A stretch of 64,000 nt of DNA from Prinsepia uniflora. Lineage: Eukaryota; Streptophyta; Magnoliopsida; Rosales; Rosaceae. The translations under genes were made by a program, and so were the position numbers. The notes under the pieces are model-generated. The model saw nothing but the letters and a program-made list of their open reading frames with translations. It was not told the origin of the DNA and did no database searches. Where the stretch lies: positions 24,184,738 through 24,248,737 of the forward strand of contig CM064870.1 in NCBI GenBank assembly GCA_032719365.1, given 5' to 3'. Every line of letters begins with the position of its first letter. The first letter of the stretch is position 1. Below, piece by piece: positions 45,604 to 57,030 of this stretch.

Positions 45604-47653
45604 TGTAACAACCCGTCCCGAATTCCTAGATCAGATTAGTGACTAATCATGATTAGTGAGGCTAATCGGTGATTAGTTAGGCGAAATCGGACAAACGATG
45701 CGAAATGACCGTTTTGCTCTTGATCGTGGAAAAACGTTGACTTTTCATTCGGACGGTCAAATGGACTTTAACCGATGATCGTGACGTAGTTCGTGACGTC
45801 ACGAGTTCATAGACAGGTGGCACGTTCAATTCCGACATTCGAGGAGGAAGTTATGACGTTCGGAAGTTAATGGGCATTTTGGTAATTTTATTAAAAAGGG
45901 GAAAATAGTTAACTTTTTGACCGGGATGTCTGATGGCCGAGGGCCGATGACTATTACGTAGATAAGGACGATACGAATTCATAGACAGGCGGCACGTCGA
46001 ATTCGGACGTTCGACGACGAAGTTACGGTTCACGGAAGTTCAAGTGCACTATTGCATGAATTACGAAACGAGTTAACTTTTGGACTTTAGTGGGGCCCAG
46101 ATATTTAATGGAGGCCCAACGGATGAGTGACAAGTGTCACCCATCCACAGGCCACCTATATTGTATTCATGCACCTCCCTTTTCCCGTGCATCTTCATTT
46201 CCTTCATTCAAACACACAAACCCATTACCCGATCTCACCCCACCCCCCTTAAACCAATCCAACCCTTCCCATTCGACCATGATTGAGGACAGAGTGAAGT
46301 GAGGATGGTGAGGAGGTTGCTGGGTGGCCAGAACCACCATCCACGGCGGCGAGAGGAGGAGAAACCCGAGAGGTTCACGGTAAGGCCATTTTCCCCTTTA
46401 AATCGATTTGTGCATTATGGTTGGTTTTTAATGGTTTTAATGAATTAAATGGGTCATTAGGATTGTCTTAGGACGATTTTAGGAAGCTAGGGACGGTTGT
46501 GAAGCCATGGCTGCATTTTGGGAAACTTGAACCGTTTGGTTCAAAATCAAACCATAGGTTTTAGACGTTTTCGGTTGCGTTTAAGGATTGAAATGGATAG
46601 AAAATATGAAAATAGGAAGAAAGGAATCAAAAAGGAAGAAGTAGAATGAAAAATGGGGTGTCTAGGGCCATGAACCGGTCATGCCGGTCCAGTTGGACAG
46701 GCCAAACCAGGTGAACCGGCCGTCTGAACCGGTTGTGTGTAGAAGACGATAAATAGTGCTATGTGCACTCGTGGGGCACATGAGGGCGCGTGGGCCATAA
46801 TTTAGGGAAGTGTTCAACATATAAAATCTTCTATTTGATGTAACGAAGATTTTGGGACTGATCTCGCGTCAATTGGACATCGTTTCGATAGGTTTCGGGC
46901 TTTCGGAAGGTTTAGGGTCGGTTTAAAAATAGTTAAAAGTTTGGAAAAATTACGGAGCTTTAATGGGAGGTTAATTAAGTAGTTAGTAACCTTATATTAA
47001 AATTTGGACAGGTTTAGGAGTCCCGGTGATAGCGATTGGCCCGGGAGACGATTGTGGCACGCGTATCGAGGCGCGGCTTCGGACGGTCTATGAGTGAACC
47101 TTGTTTTCTAAATTGGCGCATGCATAAATGTTTATTATATGTTTTAAATACTTTTTTGTGATTCCATGAGTGCATTTGGATGTGTGGTTACGTATAGGCA
47201 CGTATTTCGAGGTTTCGGCCCTATACGGTGCCTATACGGGTCTATATGTCTTTATTGGTCTAAATGAAATGGTTTTGGATTTCCAAAAGGATAATGAATG
47301 TGATTTGATAATGTTGATTTGGATGTTTTTGAATTATATGGTTTCACGTATTTCGAGGTGATTTACGTGGTTGCACGTAAATCGAGGTTTCCGGTTTTAC
47401 ACTGATTTTCCATACTTATGGTTTTGGATATGATTTCATGAATGGTTTTGGAATTGGAAAGGTAAACTTGATTTATGAACTCTCGGACTTGAGGTCCATT
47501 TGATTTAACGAGGAATCAGGCTGGAGGCCCAGTTGGTTTACGATTCGGACTGGAGGTCCAGTTTGTATGTGGATTCGGGCCTAGGCCCAGTTATGTGTTA
47601 TGATGGTGATTTCGGGTTAGGGACCCTAGAAATGGTTTTTACGGGTCATGACG
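45604..47653 (+). mobile_element. Long LTR, 3' part missing, interrupted by the minus-strand Tekay element
   Basis: Begins TGTAACAACCCGTCCCGAA at 45604. In order: GACGTAGTTCGTGACGTCAC, CATAGACAGGTGGCACG, a GTTCAACAT block (near 46813), TTAATTAAG (46971-46979), then ATGAGTGAAC at 47090 where other copies have GTGAGTGGAC, and a short hairpin array (47460-47600). It stops in GGGTCATGACG at 47653, where the antisense LTR starts. The expected continuation is not found on the other side. About 45945-46740 is almost identical to 53078-53231 joined to 63371-64000. Confidence 0.75.
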
Positions 47654-50608
47654 TGACAGGACCCACCCCGATTATCGCCTCGATAATCGGGAAACATCCT
47701 GCTCCCGTCTGACAATCGAATCCAAAAGACCGGAAAACCAAAATAATATTACAACACACCCATTGTCAGACCAGGGAGATTAAACAAATACAACCGACTG
47801 GACCTTAAGTCCTTAGTTTCACAGAGCATAATATTACAAAACAAGTTAAAGAACAAATCATACTCTGTGAACTAACTACTCCGCAACAGAAAACTTTATG
47901 CCTCTGCCTCTGCCTCTGCCTCTGCCTCGGCGCTAGCCCCCGAACTTGTACCACGACCTGGAGGGTAGTTAAAACAACAAAGTGTGAGTGGGCCGAAACA
48001 AAAGTTTGCAGAAAACAGTTTAAGGAATTCGGGGTTCGCCCTCCAGTTTTACAACACGCATGCATAACCAAATATTTGAAAAACGCGTATTAAATATTCG
48101 AAATCCCTTTTTCCGAAACACGTGTAAAACGTTTCAGAAAACCGTCATAACTCGTATAACATAATATAATATTACCAAAATCCAGAAACAGTCATTTTGA
48201 AACATTAATTACACAAATCAAGTAACAAGTGAATCAATAATCACAATTAAACCGTTGGATCCGTCCGAGTCTTTAAACTCAAAATCAGGCCTTCCCTGGA
48301 TATCAACGAGTCTTTAAACTCAAAACATAATCAATAGGCCTCGGGGGTATCAAAATAACCGAGTCTTTAAACTCACGAGTCTTTAAACTCAATCCGGGTC
48401 TTTAAACCCAATTTTCCGGGCCCGCCCCCGTCATCAATTAACCGGGTCTTTAAACCCAAAACCATTTATAACACAATTCCTCATGATCCATTTTCCAAAA
48501 ATTCATTCCGAAATCATAACTTGTCAAAATAGGACTTATGTCCGAATTCACATGCAAATACCAAACACATGCAATTCCCAAAATCACTTCACAAATATAA
48601 TCAAACGTCATAAATACGTAACATGCATAATCATATTCGAATACTTCATCGAAACAACATTCATGCATAGGCGAAAACTGTAACCTCGAAATGCGTGAAA
48701 TACGATATTTATCTCGAAAAGCGTGAAATCACGTAAAACCAAAAAAGCATATTTATCAACATAAGATCATAAGTGAAAACACAAGATAGATAGGTAAAAT
48801 AGTCATGCATGCACAATTTGGAAATCAAAAGTCCACTCACGGTTTTAGGACGCGTCAATCGCGCCCCGTGCGCTCCTCAGTAGCTTCGGAAATGTCCGGG
48901 CCTGTAAAAACGTACAAGGAGGGTTACAATCATCCCCAAATAACTCGTAAGATTTTTCCTAAATTTTCCGGATTTTTCGACGAAATTAACCTTAAGGACC
49001 TAAACTTCCGAACTCCCGAAATTATCCCGAACGATTTCCGATCGACTAGAACTCTAAAGATAAAATATTAATCAGATTGAAAGGAGTAAGTTTCATGTTG
49101 GCCGTGAACGGAGATAGTGCTCAACGTGCCCTCACGTGTCGCCCAAAGTGGCTGCGCGTGTAGGCCACGCGCCGGCTACAGTGACACTGCTACAGTGTCG
49201 TCTTCCTCACCCGGTTACCCTGTTAAACGGACCTTCAACCCGCGATATGACCCGGGTAATTAACCATCAATTCCTACTTAATTTCCTTCGTTCTTCATCA
49301 CTTAATTACTTCGACACGCCTCAAATCGATCAACCCAGACCCGAACAGTCGAACGGGTCATCACCTAGAACTCACCCGAAACAGTCCTATTATCCAATTA
49401 ACTTCGCCAGTAGCTTAAGGGGACCTAGACGAACCATAAAATCCAACCAATTGACCCAATACTAACCTGGAAGTAGCCGTCCTCAAGCTGGAAAATTCTT
49501 AGAACCAGGGTCCTCAGTTCTGAGCCAACTCGCGAGTGATGTCCTTCGAAATCGATGTGGTCGGTTTCCTTTTGCTCCTAGAAGACTCAATCAGTGATTA
49601 GTTTTGTCCAATAGGCCGTATAAATCAAACTTAGATTTTTCCCTCCAACTGGTTTTTCTCTGAATTGGAACTTGGGTTCCTGAGAAATCCGTGCTCAAAT
49701 CTCTTCAACTCTTGCACGGTTGTGGTTCTGTCACTCCCAGGAAACTCCCTCAGTGTTTAGATTGGTCCCAAAACCTGTAGAAATCGAACTCTGAATTCCC
49801 CCCCCCCCCAAGAACCCGAAAATGGTTCTTCACGGTTTCTCTCAATCCCTCTCAGTCTCTCCACAGCAGAACGATTCCAAATGAACTCCCAGACTCAATG
49901 GCATACCGTTAATCGATCAAAGCGGCCAGCAACCCGTGGGAGACACTCTGAAGTCTCTGAAAACGGTTTCCCGCAAACACAGAAACCATGGCCATTCTTT
50001 ACTCCTCCCGTGCTCTGAACACTGCCCAACCATGCTCCCACTACCTCAATTCACATAAACTAAACGTCTGTTTCATTCCACTAAAGCCATAAACAATTGC
50101 ACGCACAAAACACCACGGCATGGCCGTGCACTCTGTTTTTCACGGTGGTGCTACAGTAACCGCTGTGCAAATGACCAAAATGCCATCAGGGCAATAATTA
50201 CCAAAATGCCCTCCAACTTCCGTGACCCGTAACTCGGTCACCCGATGTCCGTTTCACGCGTGCCGCCCGTCGTTGTACTCGGGGCTTCGAGACGAACCTA
50301 ACGATCTTCGAGTCATATGAAAACCAATTTTCAAACAAAAAGTCAACTTTTCCCCCTCATAACGTCCAAATTACGATAATGCCCCTGAACTTCCGAACGT
50401 CATAACTTTCACCCTGTTCGTCCGAATCGGACGTGCCACCTGTATATGAACTCGTGACGTCCCGAACTACGTCACGGTCATCGTTCAACGTCCGTTTGAC
50501 CCTCCAATCAAAAAATCAACAAATTGACCAAACGAATCACAAGGGTAAAAACATCATTTTATTCAATATTTTACAATATTACATTTTCCAAATTTCCGGG
50601 GCGTTACA
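47654..50608 (-). mobile_element. 3' LTR of the minus-strand Tekay element
   Basis: A 2955-bp LTR, in minus sense starting TGTAACGCCCCGGAAATTTG at 50608 next to the polypurine tract and ending GGTGGGTCCTGTCA at 47654. It carries a GGCGCGTGGCCTACACGCG block (about 49174-49156), donor-like GTGAGTGGAC (48840-48831), six short hairpins (48457-48267), branch-like GCCCACTCAC (47993-47984, one base off full complementarity with the donor) and ACCCTCCAG ending at 47958. It lies antisense in the 45604 LTR. Predicted LTR intron on the minus strand: 48840-47958 (883 bp). Confidence 0.85.
48267..48457 (-). repeat. Six GAGTCTTTAAACTC / GGGTCTTTAAACCC hairpins
   Basis: Four copies read GAGTCTTTAAACTC (starts 48267, 48308, 48361, 48376) and two read GGGTCTTTAAACCC (48395 and 48444). 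The switch from GAGT/ACTC to GGGT/ACCC changes both arms together, keeping the pairing. Confidence 0.85.
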
Positions 50609-50632
50609 ATCCCCCCCCCCCCCCCCCCTTAA
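50609..50632 (-). other. Polypurine tract of the minus-strand Tekay element, expanded to G18
   Basis: In element sense TTAAG18AT lies directly before the 3' LTR. The plus-strand relative has AAGGGGGGAAGGT in the same place (60431-60443). Polypurine tracts prime plus-strand DNA synthesis in LTR elements. The 18-G run looks like slippage expansion. Confidence 0.75.
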
Positions 50633-50651
50633 GAAATTTCGTCCCGAAATT

Positions 50652-53077
50652 TCATGGAAACAAATAGGGGAACTGTTCTCGCATCTGTGCCTCGGGTTCC
50701 CATGTGGCTTCCTCCACATTCTGGTTCCTCCAGAGAACCTTTACCAGAGGAACGGTCTTCCGGCGTAGCACCTTATCCTTTCGGTCCAAAATCTGTATAG
50801 GCTGTTCTTCAAAACTCAAGTCCTCTCGAAGTTCAATAGGTTGTTCCTCCAGTACATGTGATTCATCAAACACGTATTTCCGCAGCATCGACACGTGGAA
50901 AACATCGTGGACTTTCGAAAGTTCTGGCAGTAATGCTAACCTGTAGGCAACTTGGCCAATCCTCTCAGTAATCTCATAAGGTCTGATAAACTGAGGGCTC
51001 AACTTTCCTCGCCTGCCAAATCTCACCACACCTTTCCATGGGGACAGTTTCAAAAATACCCGATCTTCGACCTCAAACTCAAGATCTCGAATCCGATGGT
51101 CCACATAGCTCTTTTGTCTGTCTTGGGCTGCCTTGAGCCGATCTCTGATGAGTTTGACCTTTTCTGTTGTCAGTTCCACCAATTCGGATTTCGTCAGCTT
51201 CCTTTCACCCACGTTCGTCCAACACAACGGGGTTCTGCACTGTCGTCCGTACAAGGCTTCGTAAGGAGCCATCCCAATGCTCGCCTGATAGCTGTTGTTA
51301 TAGGAAAATTCCATCAAGGCTAGATGTGATTCCCAAGCGCCTTGAAATTGTAAAACGCAAGCTCGCATCATATCCTCCAATATCTGGATGGTCCGTTCAG
51401 ACTGGCCATCAGTCTGAGGATGAAATGCAGTACTGAAACGAAGTTTAGTCCCAAAGGCTTCTTGTAGACTCTGCCAAAATCGAGAAGTAAACCTCAGGTC
51501 TCTGTCAGAAACTATTGATTCCGGAGTACCGTGCAACCGGATGATTTCATCGATAAACAACTGAGCCAACTTTGTCATCCTAAAGTTCTCTCGCACCGGC
51601 AAGAAATGAGCTGATTTTGTAAGCCTATCCACAATCACCCAAACTCCATCGTGACCTCTAGGTGTCCTAGGAAGTCCAAACACAAAATCCATCGTTAGGT
51701 GATCCCATTTCCATTCCGGAATAGGTAGGGGTTGCAAGGCTCCATAAGGTCGTTGTCTCTCAGCCTTCACTTGCTGACAAATCAGACACCTGCTGACAAA
51801 ATCGGCAATCTCTCGTTTCATACCCGGCCACCAATAGTGTTCCTGCAAAGTACGATACATCTTGGTCCCACCAGGATGCATCGCGTAGGCCGAACTGTGA
51901 GCCTCGTCCAAGATTTCCTTCTTCAGTGCCTCAACGCCCGGCACACACAAACGTCCTTCTTTTAGCAAAGCTCCATCCTCCCTGACTGTGAAATCTTGCC
52001 GTTCACCGGCTTCCACTTCAATCTGATGCACACACGAGACAGGATCTTGAGATTGGGCCTCAATGATCTGATCGATTAAGAGTGGTCTCACATGAAAATT
52101 AGCCAACAAGACACCTTGGCTATCCAGTCCTAAATCCATGCTAGTCTTACGGAGTTTAACCAAAAGCGGAAAATGAACCGTCGGTAGATGTGCTACAGAA
52201 TGTGTTGACTTCCGGCTTAGAGCATCAGCCACAACATTGGCTTTTCCAGGTTGGTACTCAATCGTGCAATCATAATCCTTAATTAGCTCTAGCCACCGTC
52301 GTTGCCTCACATTTAAGTCCTTTTGGGTGAACAAGTACTTCAGGCTCTTGTGGTCCGTGAACAGCCTGCAAGTCGCACCATACAAGTGATGTCTCCAAAT
52401 TTTCAGCGCATGCACGACAGCAGCTAACTCCAAGTCGTGCGTCGGATAATTACGCTCATGCGGCTTCAACTGGCGCGAAGCATAGGCAATCACTTTCCCA
52501 TGCTGCATTAGTATAGGAGCAGATGTCAACCTTTCCTTTAGTTCCCGAAAACTACGCTCACAGTCGTCATCCCAGACTAATTTGACTCCCTTCCGCGTCA
52601 ATCGTGTTAACAGGGCAGCAATGGTAGAGTAACCCTCTACAAACCTCCTGTAATAGCCAGCCAAACCCAAGAAACTTCTGACTTCAGTGACGGTATTTGG
52701 TTCTTCCCACTTCGCCACTGCTTCAACTTTCTGAGAATCCACACTGATCCCGTCAGTTGAGATCACATGCCCCAAGAAACTCACTCACGTCAACCAAAAC
52801 TGACACTTGCTGAGCTTCGCATACAACTGGTTGTCCCTCAAGGTACCTAGCACCATCCTTAAGTGCTACTCGTGCTCTCCCGCACTCTTCGAGTAAACTA
52901 TAATATCATCGATGAACACGATGATGAAGTGATCCAAGTATGGCTGTAACACTCGGTTCATCAAATCCATAAACGCTGCGGGTGCATTGGTCAAACCAAA
53001 CGACATCACAAGGAACTCATAATGACCATAACGGGTTCTAAAGGCTGTCTTAGGTACATCCTCATCCTTAAGGGCCG
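50652..53077 (-). pseudogene. Tekay-type Ty3/gypsy pol (RT end, RNase H, integrase, chromodomain), 5'-truncated
   Basis: A 710-codon open stretch runs 52784-50652, and RT sequence continues upstream to 53077 in the same frame through stops TGA (52787-52785) and TAG (52868-52866). The RT catalytic FIDD is at 52916-52905. In the 710-residue stretch: RT end and connection 1-92; RNase H with E119 and D144; integrase zinc-finger CLIC (C333, C336); integrase triad D366, D427, E463 with 35 residues between the last two; C-terminal chromodomain about 656-706 ending VKVLWRNQNVEEATWEPE, the Tekay chromovirus type. APIL runs straight into MQHGKV at residue 92, so about two dozen residues with the first RNase H aspartate (YSDAS) are missing. 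Upstream RT, PR and Gag are gone; 53077 joins LTR sequence. Confidence 0.88.
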
Positions 53078-53231
53078 TGGACTATTACATAGATAAGGAC
53101 GATATGAATTCATAGACAGGCGGCACGTCGAATTCGGACATTCGACGACGAAGTTACGGTTCACGGAAGTTCAAGTGCACTATTGCACGAATTACGAAAC
53201 AAGTTAACTTTTGGACTTTAGTGGGGCCCAG
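53078..53231 (+). repeat. LTR segment split by the plus-strand Tekay insertion (left part)
   Basis: Matches about 45945-46100 with a handful of C/T or G/A differences, several at CpG. It ends GTGGGGCCCAG, continued across the insertion by ATATTTAATGG at 63376, as in the unbroken copy at 46091-46112. The left edge at 53077 is an abrupt join to pol. Confidence 0.85.
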
Positions 53232-55841
53232 TGTAACGCCCCGGAAATTCGGAAAATGTAATTTTGTAACATAATGAATAAATGACGTTTTTACCCTTGT
53301 GAATAGTATGGTCAATTGTTGAATTTTTGATTGGTGAGTCAAACGGACGTTGACCGATGACCGTGACGTAGTTCGGGACGTCACGAGTCCATAGACAAGT
53401 GGCACGCCCAATTCCGATGATCAGGGAAAAAGTTATGACGTTCGGAAGCCCAAGGGCATTTTCGTAATTTGGACGAAAAGGGGGAAAATGTTGACTTTTT
53501 GTTTGACAACCAATTTTCACACGATTCGAGGACCGTTAGGTAGGTCTCGATGCCCTGAGTACAACGACAGACGGCACGTCGAAAACGGAGTTCGGATACG
53601 AACGTTACGGGTCACGGAAGCCTAGGGGCAAAATGGTAATTTGTCCAACCAGGGGCAAAATGGTCTTTTAACCTTGATCAGACAATGACACCTGTCCTTT
53701 GTCTTATTCTTCCCCCAGATTACACGGAGACCGGATTTCATGGGAAACACCATGATGTACCCTTTTGACATTCATCCCTAAATCATGACTAAAATCATCA
53801 TTATGTTCAATTGGCCCGTGATAAACCCCAAACTCGTCGTCATTATGCAATTGAATGTCTAAGTAGGAGAACTGAGAGAGAGGGACTCGAGAGGTTCAGG
53901 GAGCTGAGAGAATTTTGCTTCGAAAATTCAGAAAAATTGGGGGAAAATCGAGTTCGGATTTGGGAGCCAGGAGAAGAGCAATTGAGGATTTCATTGAGTT
54001 TCTAGGATCAAAACGAACAGCTTTGCAACAAAAACGAGAAGAAATCGTGTCGAATTGAGGAAGAACAGACGCTGCCATGGCTGCAAAAAATCGACCTTGA
54101 GTTCAGATACCTAGAGGTAAGCTCGTATGAAATTGATCATGGAGAATTGTTCCTTATACTCTCACGATGCTAACCATATGAATTAATTGAAAAATCAGGC
54201 ACGGAATCGTGAAACCCGAATAGGAGACCCGTCGAAGTTCGATCGTGAGTCGTGACGTTTCAGACCTTAATTGAGGTAATTTAATTCGCAGAACTGAAAT
54301 GAAGTTGGATTAGATGAGATCAGTTGAAAGAACGAATCGAGATAAGGTCGAATTGACTGAGATTGAATCGGATCCTATCGCGGGTATTTCAACCCGTTTA
54401 TCAGGCAAACGGGCGAGAACGACGCACTGTAGCAGTACTGTGCTAGGCGCGTGGCTGAGCAATTGGGACAGTGTGTGTGAGTGGACTTTTGGTTTTCTAA
54501 CCGTGATGCATGCATATCTGGTTTAAAATGCTTTATTATATGATTTTCTGTGATTTGGCATGATTGATGTTTTGATTCGGTGATTTCTCGATTTTCTCGG
54601 TTTTATGATTATTATATTATATTTTGGCACGAGTTTCGAGAAATGACGAAATTGATGTTTTGGGCGTGGGCCCGGTATTGAAAATGATTATAATGATGTT
54701 TTGACTCGGGTTATGAGTTAGGAATTGATTTTATGGATTCACGTGATAGTGGCAACTCAGGTTGACGGTTGCACGGATATGAGTGAAAATGATATTTTTG
54801 GGCTTGTGACCCAAGTGAATAGTAATTTTGACTCGGATTTGGAGTCACATGTGCATATGATTAAATTAATGATTTTGATTTCTAAAGTGAATCCTGGACA
54901 CTGTTTAATGATGGTTTTGTGGAACTTGATTTGTGAAAGCTATGTCTCGGGCATAGGCCCTATTGAAATGTTTTGACTTGATTTGAGACATAAATAATTT
55001 TAAAATGAGATTACTGGTTTTGGGTGACCTGTTCCACATATACCATCCTCTGTGATTTGATAGTCTCCTCCGGACGTCGTAGATCCTCGAGTAGTCACGA
55101 TCCACTGCCTGGAGATGAGTAGCTCCGAGGTAGGCTCACTCGCAGGAGCGTGGGATTATGATGATATCCTCTATACGTCGTTGATCCTAGAGTTGATATC
55201 CCCCCTAGACGTCGTAGATCCTGGGGGATGTACTCGGACGGGAGACATCGAGTGGCACGGCGTTGCATTGATATCGTGACGGCTTATGTGGATAATGTGA
55301 TTGGATATTGAGGATTGGTGGTATTATGATTTATTGATATCTGTGTCCAGAGACTTTAGAAAATGATGCTTTTTACTATAAATTGATTTCATATTATTAC
55401 ACATGTGTTTCTGTTATGCATGCATGTTTGTGAAAACTGGTGGGTAAGAAATGTGTTTTGGTAAATGTACTTATCAAACTTTATTTTTGTCCACTCACAC
55501 CTTTACTGTTTTATGCACCCTCCAGGCCAGTGCACAGGTACGAGGGCTAGAAACGAGGCAAGCGAGGCAAAAGAATAAATAGACCGTTGCACACTCAGAC
55601 ACTCTACAGAGTAGGAATTTGACCCCTATCTGTAATAGTACCTATGCTCTGTATTTGACTAGTCAAACTTGTGACGTCATTGGTCTGTAAAACTTAACTA
55701 TCCCTTGTCTGACAATGTGTTCGGGTTTTGTTGTGTGATGTATGTATATAAGTGTGGTTATTTTCGGAAATTTTTAGTTGTTGTCAGACGGGAGCAGGAT
55801 TCATCACGACTATCGAGGGATAATCGGGATGGGTCTTGTCA
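53232..55841 (+). repeat. 5' LTR of the plus-strand Tekay, with a 308-bp deletion
   Basis: Relative to the 3' LTR it lacks the stretch equivalent to 61671-61978; the join is at GTGGCT|GAGC (54451-54460) with GGCT shared by both breakpoints. Lost are most of the GGCGCGTGG block, the GTTCAACATG block and the TATTTAA box. Retained: GTGAGTGGAC (54477-54486), hairpins (54660-54960), GTCCACTCAC (55489-55498), CCCTCCAG ending at 55525, and AATAAA (55574-55579). Predicted LTR intron 54477-55525 (1049 bp). Confidence 0.88.
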
Positions 55842-55844
55842 AAT

Positions 55845-55857
55845 TGGTATCAAGAGC
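55845..55857 (+). other. Primer binding site of the plus-strand Tekay
   Basis: TGGTATCAAGAGC starts four bases after the LTR. It matches the initiator tRNA-Met type site TGGTATCAGAGC with one extra A, which may impair priming. Confidence 0.7.
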
Positions 55858-55936
55858 ATTAGGTTACGGTCTGAGTCTTGCACATTAGTATGCACGAGTT
55901 GTGATACTGATATGTTTCTCTTACAGAACATCACAA

Positions 55937-57030
55937 TATAGCCTCCGAGACGCGAGGCCCCGTACCCAGACTGGTGATGAGTTTGGAGGTCCGGACGTAG
56001 AGAGAGCTCAACGTTTAGGGGCCATTGCATTCATTGGCCTGACTGACCCAGAAAGAGGCCTATGAGTGGATTACCCAATTTGAGCGGATCTTCGAGATTA
56101 TGCAATGTCCACCAGGAGATATGGTTCCACTGGCCACATTTATGCTGAGTAGTCAAGCTTACCGATGGTGGCGCGGATTGCAGCTGACAGGGATGGATGC
56201 CCCGCACCCCTGAGTTGGGGAGGACTTCCGCCATCGTTTCCTGAATCAGCTCTATCCTCACTCATTTCGCAATGCTAGGGAGGTTGAATTCCTACAACTA
56301 CATCAGGGGGACATATCAGTGGCAGACTATGAGCAGAAATTCCTGAACCTATCCAGTTTTGGCTCCTCTATATGTATCCAATGAGGAGGTCAAGTGCCGA
56401 AGGTTTGAGCAAGGACTGAGGAATGACATCCGGGGAGCTGTGACGGTAGGAACTTATGCCACCCTGCTGAGAGTTGTCTGATGCAGCTGCACGAGTTGAG
56501 GTGACCTTGCCTGTGCCACAGTAGTTCTCGGGCTCTGGTCGACGCCGGGACCGTCAGTACCAGGGATCTACGAACCAGAGGTCCTCTAAGAGAGGTAATT
56601 ATGGCTCTGGATCTTCTCGTGGCACTCGTCCGAGCTTTGGTGGTGGGAGTACACATCGATATGGTTACAGACCCCAGGCGACATCACAAGCTAGCGGAAC
56701 ATCTGTGGGATCTACTGGTAGCCAGAGTGGTAGACCTAGTCGGGCCTAGTACAATAACTTGTTATTTTTGTGGAGAACCTGGACACATCATAAGGGAATG
56801 CCCTTATCGATCTGGCGGTAGTGGTGCTGGTTGGGGCACTACTGAGCAGGGCCCTAGTACAAACCTTGGCTTCAAATGCTACAAGTGGGAGAGGAGGTGG
56901 CAGAACTCGTGGTGGATCTGGTGGATCACGAGGGCGTGGTCGGACTTTGGGACCACATGCTCGAGTCTATGCTGTGACTCAACAGGAGGCCCGGGCAGCC
57001 CCCGGAGGTGGTGACAGGTATGCTTACTAT
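55937..57030 (+). pseudogene. gag of the plus-strand Tekay, frame-broken
   Basis: The expected ATGCCTCCGAGACG start reads ATAGCCTCCGAGACG, an inserted base. Pieces in order: ERAQRLGAIAFIGLTDPERG, then (after a frameshift near 56060) YEWITQFERIFEIMQCPPGD, LSSQAYRWWRGLQL with the WW motif, a TGA at about 56211-56213, FRHRFLNQLYPHSF and REVEFLQLHQGD, and a CCHC zinc knuckle CYFCGEPGHIIREC (56760-56801), which is intact. This matches plant chromovirus Gag (capsid plus nucleocapsid). Several breaks make it non-functional. Confidence 0.85.

Noticed and set aside
56390..56656. CRISPR, tRNA or rRNA genes anywhere in the window
   Set aside because: Tandem arrays seen are LTR hairpins, microsatellites or the 235-bp repeat; the only rRNA-like DNA is the 5S-like part of Cassandra; no tRNA cloverleaf was recognised by eye.
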